64,000 bases of DNA. It comes from Anseranas semipalmata. Lineage: Eukaryota > Chordata > Aves > Anseriformes > Anseranatidae. Made by a program: the position numbers and the translations under genes. Position 1 is the stretch's first letter, and each line of letters opens with the position of its first letter. A model generated the notes under the pieces. The model saw only the letters and a list, made by a program, of their open reading frames with translations. It was not told the DNA's origin and searched no databases. Below are positions 12,901-24,900 of the stretch, piece after piece. The stretch covers positions 242,397 to 306,396 of the forward strand of contig VXAA01001109.1 of NCBI GenBank assembly GCA_013399115.1, read 5' to 3'.

Positions 12901-15900
12901 AGGCCAGGTGACTCTAATCTGACCTGGTGCAGCCCTTCTGGGAGCTGATGGGTGACAAAATAAAAACTCTGGATTCCCTCCAGACTGTACCTAATGGACC
13001 ATGATGGAAAGCTACGTGCATTTGAAAATTGCCTACTATGGAAAGGATGGATAAGGGTTTGGGGACTGGTTCTCCACACCTTTACACCATTTTCATTGGT
13101 GTGCTGTTAATCTGCATGAAGAGCGGAATTAGGCATGTTTGTCTTCAGGATCGCAAGCTAATGCATTACATCAATGCTAAATCCACATTTTGTTTTGTTC
13201 TCCCACTGTGTTTGCCTGTGCTAAATTCTTCAGCTCAGCATACTATGTAGATCAGCCTATTAAAATCAAGGTATAAATAGTGAGAAGCTTTTGCTTCTGT
13301 AAGTATTCTGTTTGAAGTGCTCTGTCTGACATAACTGGGGCTGGATTCGATACCAGCTCTCTTGTAAGAAGTCAGTTTTTAAAACAGAATCATATTATTG
13401 CTCCTGCAATTTCAAAGTTTCTTGGGAGAAACATCATCGGAGTCACTGAAGGCTAGAAAAGTATGAAAATGATTCTAACGCCTATTAGGGGCTGGGACAC
13501 TGGTACCAGATTACTGCGTTGCAATGCATCAGCTTCTGCAGACAGGTCTTCCCACGTAGTGCTTGAAGTTCACGCGCTGACTTTCTCTATACGTGCAGTA
13601 CACGCCAACTAGTTGCCGGTTCCCCCATGCTGCCCAGGGCAGAAGCACATATAAGCCTTCCAATTACCATTTCTATCTGGTTCACTTGTCCTGTGGTTTC
13701 TCTCACCCGCCCCCACAGACATGACAAGCCGTAAGATATTGCCTAGGTAGAGATTCCTGCAGCTAAAGCCTGGGAGATCAGTGTGGCATCCAGATATGAC
13801 TTTCTAATAATAAGTTTGCCTTTTTGTGGTGGCTTTTATCTGAGGATCTCCAAGTGCTTTACAGCCTCTAATTAAAGCTTGCGACAGCCGATGAGGTGCT
13901 CTGATGCTCTCTCTTTCTAGTATCTCTGAATGTTAGAGCTAAAAAGATGGCCTGCAAATATTCCACTGTGTGCTGTGGTCTACTTAGATTTTGCATACTA
14001 AGTGAAGACTTTGATGGGAAATTTCCAAGGAGGTTGTATTGGTGGTTCAGATGGTGTTCCAGTTCCCCCTGGGCTTGTGCTGGGCTGATGCCTAGAGAGG
14101 CGGTCCCCTAGGTGAGAACATTTTGTATGTGTCTAAATTAATAAAAGCTTTTTCTCTTCTTGATAGCACTAGCCACTGTTAACTTTCAGAAACTGGAACC
14201 TGGAGTGCTGAAATATCTGGACACGGTACAGGTAAGATGCAGAAAAACTTTGTTCATCTAGATTTTCCAGGACAGCATTACAAATGAAGCACCAATAGTT
14301 TGAGTTGGATTTTTTTTTTTTTTTTTTTTAAATATTTGGGCTTCCTTCTCATTAGGCCAAATCCTTCCAGAATCAGTGAAAACATTCATGATGATTTCTC
14401 TGGGAAGTGAAGGAGGTTTTAAGAATGCTGTTCTCCACCACCTACTTAAAAGCTTTCCATTCAGCTGTGGCCTGTGTTTAGCCATTAAGGGGACCTACCT
14501 TTAAGACCTGGACAAATATAAGTGAACCACCAGAGCAGAGGAGTTAGATTTCTTCACGAGGCCTGAGTCTCATGAGACCACAGGGTGTCAGTTTGGAACC
14601 CCCCATTTGGGTATTGGGGAACTGCAGTTATTGTTCAGCTTCTCATGGGCGATTTCCAGTTTTATAATGGTTATGAAGCTAATCCTAGAATCTATCATTT
14701 GGGCAGTACGACGTTTCAAAGGCCTGTGCATTTAGCTTTATCCCAACAGAAAATTGGTGCTCCTCAATTGGAATTTTTGCTACTCTTTGAGTGGAGGCAG
14801 CAAACCCCTTATTACTCAGGCTTTATGAGGAATGAGTCTGCAAAAGGTTCCTACATAATGAATTAGAAGGTATTGGAGGGGCATTAGTCTAGCTACTGTG
14901 CTAGAGTGTGGCACAATTGCACCAACTGCTGTAAAAGAACAGGGCACTGACATTGGTGATAGATGTGCTTTGTCACAAAGCCATGAGCTACATGCAACTA
15001 AATTATTCCTCTTTCCTTGGTTGAATTTGCAGGTCTGCCTGTGTATGTCCTCTTTAATACCTAACAGATTTGAGTGCGTGGTAATTCTTTTCTGAATATT
15101 CAGTGATTGATTAAGTAATTAAAATGAACATGTTTTGGCAGGAGAAGGTACTCTCCAGAAGGCTTTCTGGCAAACCTGTTTTCTGTAGTGATAGTCCAGT
15201 GTGTACGAGTGGGGAGGACATAGGACAATACAAAGCACAAAGCTGGTGGAGCTGTGTCTGGATCACTGAATAGATGTCCTGTCTCAAGGCCCTGATCTAA
15301 CCTACTTAACAGGGTTTCTGCGGTTCTGTTCTGGATGCAGTTACTGATCCCCAAGAAAAGGCCACAACTGTCAATCAGGCAACATGAAATTCAGCTGGTT
15401 TGCTTTCTAGGTTCTAATTCCCACTTTCATTGCTATCTCTGCTTTCAAGTGTTGATACCCAGTAGCATCCTATTTTGCCATTGCCAGTCGTCTCTCCAGA
15501 AGGTCAATGGTCTTTTTCCCAAGCTCTTTTACCCTGATGCTGTGGATGCCCTCAAGAAGAGGCATATAGACTAGACTGTAGTCTTCAAATGCTGGATGCT
15601 GACCTACTGCAGTTCTTTCAGGGTACACTGTGATGGGTATTTTGGTCATCTTTAATACCTCAAATTCAGTGTAGGTACGCAGAGTGGTATTAATGGCATG
15701 CTGCATAGAATAGAGTATTGGCTCCACTAGGCATTTCATCCTATTTCTGCTAGGACCTGCAGCAGAACTGATCAGAGGAACACTTTGATTTCAGATCCGC
15801 TTCCGCAGTAACTTCACAACAGCACCTTCCATACAGTGCAGTCCCAGGCTCCTATGCCTTCTGAGCAGCCCAGCCTACCTGGCATTTAGGAGCGCTCACT

Positions 15901-18900
15901 GCAGAAAAACATTCAAATTTAGTGTGTCGCTTGAGCACCTCTAAGTCCCTGTGCTGTCAGAGATGTGAATCAGCGTGAAAGGGGTAGGGAATTGCCTAAT
16001 GACCATTTGATGCAGAAAGTATCAGTGATGCTGGAGTAGTGAGGCAAGAACAAGTTTTGCTTTTTAGTGACAGGTTCTCTCTCTCCTTGCATCCTTTGCC
16101 CTCTTCTTTCCCTATTGCTCTGCTTGCTCCAAGTGTCAGCCTGGAAAGTTGTGAACAACTGACATGTGCCCTTGGCCATGATCGGTTCTTTTCTGATCTT
16201 TTCCCTTGGCTTTTGCCTAGACTGTGAAATAAAACCCTGCTGTTGGTATGCTGAAAGCTGAATCCTGCCACTAGCTTTCTTTTTTTCTTGTACGGGCAAC
16301 AGAGGTTCTGTTGCATGTGCTTTTGCTTTCTTTAGGTCTTATAAAACTCCTCAAACCCTTCAAATGAACAGAAGGCACCTTTCCCACAAACTTAATACAC
16401 AAATACAACATGGCCCAGCAAAAGCAGCTCCTCCTTTGCCACGCTTATTAATTACAAGATAGGAAGCCTGTCATTTATATTGATAAGGATCATGAAGCTG
16501 CGTTAACTTTTCCTTGTTATGGTCCAGAGGGCAATAAAACTTCTTGTTCTTTGACTAGTTAACTGGGGACGGATTGATTAAACATATTACCAAGAGCTGG
16601 TCTGAACCTGGAACAATTAGATTATTACAGGCACCTGCAGTTGTTTTCTCCTAATGAAACATGAGTTTCTTTAATGCCACTTACCTTGGCCATTTCCTGT
16701 GACATCAGATAAAGCCCCTATCAAATAAATGCCAAAATTGCCTTGACTAGAAATAAATACCATGAGCAGGGAGTGCCAGCCAGGCTGAGCACATGTTGTT
16801 CTGTCCGGTGTGATGAGGCCGTGTGGAATTCTACAGGAGCTAAGGGAGCTGGCAAGCAGTGAAAAATGGGAAGCAATTGCTCTGTGTGCAGAGCCTTTTT
16901 AATGAATACCTAATTCCTGCAAAGGCTAATTCTTTCCTGCCAGTGCCATATGCAGCATTAAAAAGGCATTAAGCTGCTAAGGTCTGCTGTTCCTACCTTG
17001 GCAAGCACTGGCTGCAGTGCACCTGCAAACTCTCAGCTGGCAGTGGCGTAGCTGATAAGTAGACATTTATAAATGTCTATTTCTAGCAGAAGCTAAACAG
17101 TGACAGTTGGTTTGTATTTTTGCTACAACTCTACCAAACAACAATATCCAGAACTGTTTGGTATCACCTGATTGCGTGCAGCGGTGGTTGTTTCATGCCT
17201 AGCGGAGTACTTTTCTGCTTTGTCTGCCTTTTCTGGACATTGCTGGCCCACATTGTCTTGTTCCTCATTTGTTCAGAGCTCTTTAGCTGCTTTTTTTCTG
17301 CCAACTTGAGAAGAAACCGTTTTTGTAAACAATGTCCTTAAACTGCACTTGAACAATGCTTCCCTAGGAAATAGGGATGAGTGCAAGACTCCCTATGTCC
17401 ATTTTAACTCTTTGCTTTGTTTTGATGCAGAGAGATCAGCCAAAGATGGTAATGGAGTATTGGACTGGATGGTTTGATAACTGGGGAGGCCCTCACTATG
17501 TCTTCGATGCAGACGGTGAGCACCATGTAGTACTGTGGAGGGAGGGATTATTGCTCTGCAAACACTTACAGAAAAATGACACGCAACTTTTTCAAATACT
17601 CCGTCCCTCTTACAACCTTTGCTTTGTGTGAGTCTTTGTAAACGAAGAATCTCTCAGTGAATGGGTCACATTGCTGTGCGTTGGATTTTCTTTAGAAGTG
17701 TTGGTAAGGAGCAGCTCTTTTTTTTTTTTTTTTTTAATTTATATTTTTCAAAATCATCTTTCTTTTTATTTTCCCCATCACTATGGGCTTGTGCAGAAAG
17801 CCAAACATCTTAAGATATTAGTGTCAATGTGTCCCAAGGCCTCATGCTACTCTCTGTTGATATTAGAAATGTAACCGAACGCTTTAAATCATCTCTTCCA
17901 TGTCCTGAGCTTATGTAAACACCGTGAAGACTTTATTCGTATTTTGTAAAAATGTCATCTTCACAAAAGTTTTCTGAAACTGCCATCATAATGACATTAC
18001 TTCTCTAGTAAATAAACGTTCCTTATGAAGAGAGGATTATTTTACCTTTTGTGGGAATATGGTGAACCTAAGCCTCTTGCAACTATGGCAGCTTCTGAAA
18101 AGTATCAATTTTTACTCCAGTTTAGAAGCTCATTAGGAAGGAAAACTAGTACTAAAAAAAATAACCCCGCAACCCCCAGGGCATCTAAAGTACAGTGAAA
18201 ACAGACCTATATAAGACTACTTTAATGACTGTTTCATCTTCCTGTGGCTGTCTTTGTAATTGGATCATTGCTGTGTTGAATTTAGGAGTATGACTGAGTA
18301 GTCCTTACAACTCTTCTGCTTAAAAGCAAAACTCCTGCTCATGTCCATGAGTTTTACTCTTTCACCTATATGAGAGGTATATTTGCATGTATCAGTCTGT
18401 CCCAATGTGTCAGTGGACATGCTGCCCTTACTGAGGGCAAAACACAAATCACAATACAAATCACTGTAATTACACAGGCATGACTGACTGACAAGGACCA
18501 GAATGTTTGTGTCTGCTTTGAATTACTGGAAGAGTGTTAGCCTAGCTTCTTGGTCTGTGGTCTTCCTGGCACTGCCCTTCCTTTACAGAAATGGTGAATA
18601 CTGTAGCAAGCATCCTCAAATTAGGAGCATCCATCAATCTCTACATGTTTCATGGAGGCACCAACTTTGGCTTCATGAACGGTGCTTTGGAGACTGATGA
18701 GTACAAGTCGGACGTCACCAGTTACGGTGAGTTTTCTTTCACTGCCTTGCCCATGCACCTATGGTGAGAGTGCAGCTCAGGCTACCCTTTGGGCTACTTA
18801 TAGTTGACAGAAGCATTGAGAAATGATTGGTACAACCTCTTTGTCATGGAGAGATGAGTTGGAACATACCTCAGAAGCAAATGCCTGTCTAAAAGGAGGC

Positions 18901-21900
18901 TTCCATTAGTGTTTCCTATTTCCAGACCCATTCCAGGATGTGGAGGATCCCCTCATTCTGAACTGGGAATGGAAATCACAGATGATTGCGTTGCTTCATG
19001 TTATGTCCAGGCAGGCTCTTCTTTCTAGCAAAAGATGGTGATCCAAGATACCATCATGTTTTTTAATTTTACCAAGTCAGTTTGTACTGTAAAGCTCTTT
19101 TCATCCCAGCAGCCCTTTGAAAAATTTATCCTCTGTGAAATTATGGACACGTACAAGTTAGATCTCTCAAAGGATGTTGCTCCCCAGTGAGTGGGTCTTC
19201 TCCAAATTAGGCAACCCTGCTTGTCTAGCCACATTCACGCTGATAGAAGAGTACAAGTTTCCGTAAAATAGCGCTAAGAAAATTGTCTTAGTCTTTTATT
19301 TCTTAGATGACAGTGTGTGTGAAGGCTGTCCCAGACGTGTGCTTCTTTTTCAGATTATGATGCTGTGCTGACAGAGGCTGGAGACTATACATCCAAATTT
19401 TTCAAGCTCCGACAACTCTTCAGTGCGATCATTGGTAATTATAAATCCAAGAGCCAAAATACTGTTCTAGCCTACAGTGCTAAATCAGAGACTTACTTAA
19501 ACTGGCCCTTCTGCTGCAGCCCTGTGGCTCTGGTTGGCTGGCTGGGAGCATTTTCCAAAAGATGGGAGGGAAGACCAGGGATATCAGGTATTTTGTCTGC
19601 TATCAGCAGGCAGGTAGCATTTAGCAGCTTCTGTCTGTGCCAGGAAGCATGTGTTGGCTAATCGGAAATAAATGCAAATCTGAAGGGAACACCACTGGTT
19701 ATATTATATCTTACTTATTATATCTTAGTGTTTTCTGTTCCAGGGCCAGATAGGTGGCCATTGTTGCAGAATAACTATAGTTCTCACCCAACCCTTACAC
19801 TCATTTCAGGTTTTTTTAGCAGCAGATATAGGGCTCTGTAATTCAATGGAAAGACTGATCAAATGAAGTCTGGAGGGGCCTTAAATCTGTGTTGGCTTTG
19901 TGCAGCTGAAATAGTTGTTCCATCGTTCTCTTTCTTTTTGCACCACAGGCCAGCCTCTTCCTCTCCCTCCCATGATTGAAAGCAAGGCATCGTATGGTGC
20001 AATCCTGCTGCATCAATATGTCTCTCTCTGGGATGTGTTACCATCTCTTATACAGGTAGTACTACCAATTTTAATGCATCTCAGCACTAGAAGGCATCAC
20101 CTCTTAGGTGGAAAAGACAGTGCACTGGCATGTTATTCCATGAGGGTAAGGGCAGGGAATGTTTTGTCAAGGATATGCAAAGGAGGCAAATCTTTTTCTC
20201 TTACCCTTTTTACTGCTACTTCTGATCTCTTGGAATTCCAGTTTTCCAAGTCCTTGGCTCCCTTTTCTGGTGCCTTGTCTTCACTGCTGTAGCTTTCATA
20301 GGGTCATAAGGTAATTCAGATTGGAACAGACCTCCGGAGGCTTACAGGGTAGATGTAATCTGTGGCAGGATGGAACACCTATCTCAATGGAATTGCCACT
20401 ATGTGGCCTGTTGATGCTAAGAGGCCACTTCTGACATTAAACTTGTTTCTCCTTTGCAGCCCATTAAATCAGAGTTTCCAGTTAACATGGAGAACCTCCA
20501 TCTAAATGATAGCAGTGGGCAGTCCTATGGATATGTACTCTATGAGACTGTGATATTTGGTGGTGGACACCTGCATTCTAGAGACCACGTCCGTGACCGA
20601 GCACAGGTAGGGAGCACAGGGCAACTGTGACTAACTTCACACAGATGTAAATGCTTTGATCTTGGCAGCTAGGCAGAAAATGGGCCAACGATGAAGTAAA
20701 ATGTGAGGTTTTAGATTAGAAGTGTGACTTGCTGTTTCACTTCTCAACTAAGCCCCAATCCTTATCTGTATATCAGCTTGATCTCTACTAAAAATTAGAA
20801 CATCTTTAAACATCAGAATATTGAATGTTCTGAGAAATGTTGTTTGTGAATCTTTTTTTCCACCTAGACTGAATCAGTGACAGCGTTGTGGACCCTAGGT
20901 TCTAGTCTCCAGCAGAGACAGTTTTCTCCCCAAATACAGCTCCAATAACCTATGCAACACATGATTATAATATAACTGATTAGATGTTGCTCTGTTCTGC
21001 AGGTGTTTGTTAACACCATGTATGTTGGTGAGCTGGATTACAACACTGTGGAGCTCTCCCTTCCTGAAGGACAGGTAACTAACTGGAGATTGCTCACAGC
21101 AATAGTATGCAGGTAACAGAAAGCTTGTACTATGCCAAACTCCATTTCTGGCTCTATGTGTATGAAATCAAAATGGTACTTAAAAATTCAACAGAAAAGA
21201 AAAAAAAAGAAAGCTTTTTTGAAAAGACTGAGTTCCTCAATAAACAGATGAATTGCAAATGCCAAAGGTATTGGTGCTACCTCCTCTTTAACACCTCTAC
21301 TGACCTTTGTTTGCCACGCGTTACGGCTGATGCAGCACCTGCTGTGCACTGGTCTAGCTGATGCTCTTCCATTTCTTTTTTTACAGGGATTCAGGCAGTT
21401 AAGACTCTTGGTAGAGAACCGTGGTCGTGTCAATTATGGCCTGGCATTGAATGAACAGCGGAAAGGTAAGTTAAGTTCTTTGTTCTTGGAGCCTCAAACA
21501 GTCCTAGATAGTTCTCTGAGTTTAAGCACTGTAAAACTGTCTTTCCTGTGTACTTTACACAGAATCAAACTGAAGACCCAATGCAACTATCTTAGTTCTA
21601 GTCAGGATGTCAGCAAGATGGTGTGACAGGGGGAACTTGTAAAAATAAATAAATAAATAAAACCAGCCAAACAAAAAACCCCAGGCCATCAATGGATCTT
21701 ATTCTGCTCCAGTTTTGCCAGTTTTTGTTAGGGTACCCATTCTCTTGCTCTGTGAGCATGTTACTTCCCAGGGCGAGAGCAGAAAAGACCTTTTTAAATC
21801 TATGTTTTCCCCTGGGGTTTGATATTGGAGGATTACAGCATTTTAAAACTTGCACAATATTCAACGCATTCAGGAGGAATGAATTGCATCCTGTTGAGCA

Positions 21901-24900
21901 GAATTTGCTAAAGTGTTCAAGTCCATTACATACAATTGTGGAGCTGGAAGAGGTTGAAACCCCAGGATTCTATTTTTAGTGGGGAAATGTATGCAAAAAG
22001 TATACAAAATAGACTAATGGAGTTAGGCATGTGACTGTACTAATTTTATTTTACTGCAGAGGAGGTGTATAAAGCCTCTGCTGCTTAGGCAGTCTCAACT
22101 GCAGCCCTGTAATTAGGGGGCTAGATTAGGACCCAGGATTTGCCCGCTACATGGAGAATATCTAACAAGAGAGTGCTAAAGAGAAATTACTTCTTAAAGT
22201 GTCTTAAGATCCTTGGCTGAAAAGCAGTGGATAAGCACTGGACATTAGTGCTTCCCTGTATTAAATTTTGCTGTTCCTATTAGAGAAGTAACTGATCTAC
22301 TGCTTTAAAAAAAAAAAATCTAATCATGGGCAGCTAACTAAAAAAACTACAACAACAAAAGCCCATCTGCTGTGTGTGCCAACAATGTTTTCTGCTTGGA
22401 GGGTGTTTAACGGCTTAGTGAGTTAAAGCAAAGGAGAGAGTGGAGAGGCCAAAGTATAGTAATGTTCTCCACTCAGTCTGGATGAGCAATGGGACCATAT
22501 GGACTCTAATTCCATTGCAGAATGTGGCTGCTTTCCATCTCCTGCTGTTCCTCGCATTCAAATAGGAAAATCTATCAGCTTTAGCTGCTTTTCAACTCTT
22601 CATTGCCCCCATTGCTCTTGCAGGCTTAATTGGTGACGTCTTCTTGAATAAAACCCCCTTGAGGAACTTCAAGATTTACAGTTTGGAGATGAAACCTGGC
22701 TTCATGAAAAGGTTTGTGCGATTTTAAAGATTTTTCTTGCTCGTTTGAAACCAACTGTTTTGCAGCAGTACCAAATCTAATAAGTAGCAGTTAAATCAGA
22801 AAGGCTACACTACGTAAAATTAGGTTAGTAAATTTTTGCAGTGGAAGTTCCTTGCTGATACTTTTGCCCAAAATAATGCAGACAGTTGTGTCGCTTTCTC
22901 CGTACCATTACTGAGGGGCAAAATGTATTGCCACTGTGGAGGATTTAAAGACTTCCTTACAGCCATATTGCAGGGTTAGCTTGGGTAGGTAAAAGTGTGG
23001 CTTACCGAAGGGGGCAGGTCCCAACACACCCACATGTTGGAGAAGGCTGTGCCTTTCTTCAAATTAGCAGTCTGGCTGATATATTTAGTAATTCAAACTC
23101 ACGAGGGAAGGATTAATTCTAGGAAGCTACTAATAGTACATTAACAAGTCCAGATGGCTTCTTCTCTTCCATGTTTTTTAAGTTATTTTGCTTTAATTTG
23201 AGGAAGACTGAAGAAGTCTAGCAGGGGTAAGTCAAGGAGCCTCTGTTGGTATCTGTTAGAAAACCTTAGCAAATGTTTAAGGCAACAAATGCCCTGTGGA
23301 CTCTGGCCAATGTTCCAAAAAGACTATTTTCAGTTATGTTGTTAATGCGAGAAGATAACACATGTGCATTCCCTGAGATATCACAGCTCCTGCATTTTGT
23401 GTAGGAAGGAGAGGGAGGCGATGTTAAACTGAAATGGCTTTTAAGAGAAAAAAAAAAAAATCTACATTTTGAAATTTCTAAGGGCAATCTTAACAGGTGC
23501 TGGGGTACTACATGAAGGATTCTTATTGATGGGGTAACCTGCATAACCTTTGACTGCAGAGTTGTTTTTAGAAGAATATTTCCAGTGAGGGACATTACAG
23601 CAAGCCATCTGCCATGCCCAAACAAAAAGCAAGATTAGTCAACACTACAGTCAGTGACTGGCAATTGACCAGTAGCAATGAAACACAATCAGCTTACAGT
23701 CACTGCGTAGGAGGATGGAGCGCATGGTATTGTGAAAGGAATTGTCATAGGCTTTTAGTTGAATAATTCAGGAGCAGTCAAGCTGCACTGGATCAATAAA
23801 TTCCCTAAATCCAAGAGATGCAGTTCATAAGGGTTGGAAGGAACATGTTCGGACACAAGTTCAAGGCTTCTGTGGGACTTCTACGCTCCTTATTTGCTGT
23901 TCTGTTTGTCCTCTGCTCCCCAGTTGTTGTCACAGGTAAGAAATAATGCCAGATTGCCCCTAGTTACCACAAACTTGCAAAGATGTGTTCACTTTCCTTG
24001 ATAGGATCAGTTTCTTATGATTATTGCATACAAAATTAAAATGCTGTATCTAGATTGGCAGAGTAAGCTTTCTTTGCTTTAAACAGGATCAAGACTCAGT
24101 TACTAGTTGCATGACACAACTTCAGCATAATCCCAAACATTTGATCCCAAACACAGTCAGCCTTTGCTAATGCTGCAGCTAAAGCTTCAGCACAATTTAA
24201 GGGGACAGTGGATCTGTGGAGAGCGTGGAAGAAAAATGCCTGAGATTGTCTCTATTGAAAGACTGGTAATGATTCCAGCCAAGTATTCAGATACTCCTGA
24301 CTAGATCATTGTTTGATCATCAACTCTATACAGTAATGCGAGTGCTGTCTTAGTGTTTCTTGAACACATTGCCATAATATGTAAATGCAAAGAGCAGTTC
24401 AAATTCCAGTCACCTACAAAGAATGTGTCAGCTTTTCTGAACTGCATCAAGCTTAACTTTACGGTCTGTGCTCAGCAAGCCTCTGTTTTGTGGTTATGGT
24501 AAAAAAACCACCTAGCTTGTGTACTGTCAGGACAGGAAGGTCTCTTTTGAATCATACCAGTTCTGCAGTTTTTTGTTTAGACTGTGCAGGCCACATGCAT
24601 TTAAAGGGTGCACCATGGTACTGTCCTATATGAAGCAGGATGGGGTGCTTCAGCAGCCAGCATGAAGCAGAGATTGTTACTTTGCTGTAAACTATGAGAG
24701 ATGGTGAGAGATCCCTCTATCCTTTTCTGGTACCAAGGACTTGTGTTTCAGTGATGTGGCAAGCATAGGATAATGAAGACTGAGACGTACCACAAGTACA
24801 TTTACCTTAAGTGGAGGGGAGAGATCAACTAGGTGCTTGCCTTGAATGTTTACAGGAGCAAAATGGCTTCACACTTCTGCAGCATGAAGAATGTTACCTT

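Larger units (their letters stand above)
8035..17430 (+). other. GLB1L2 introns 6 to 8, no nested gene seen
   Basis: Three introns of 2.9, 3.2 and 3.2 kb around the two small exons at 10900 and 14167. Visible features are T runs (8622-8638, 14311-14329) and an A/C-rich simple stretch (9490-9524). Open frames here are short and show no splice-supported or recognisable coding content. Confidence 0.6.

Noticed and set aside
23825..23850. CR1-like words (ATAAGGGTTGGAAGGAACA)
   Set aside because: Too short, with no second conserved block or terminal repeat units.
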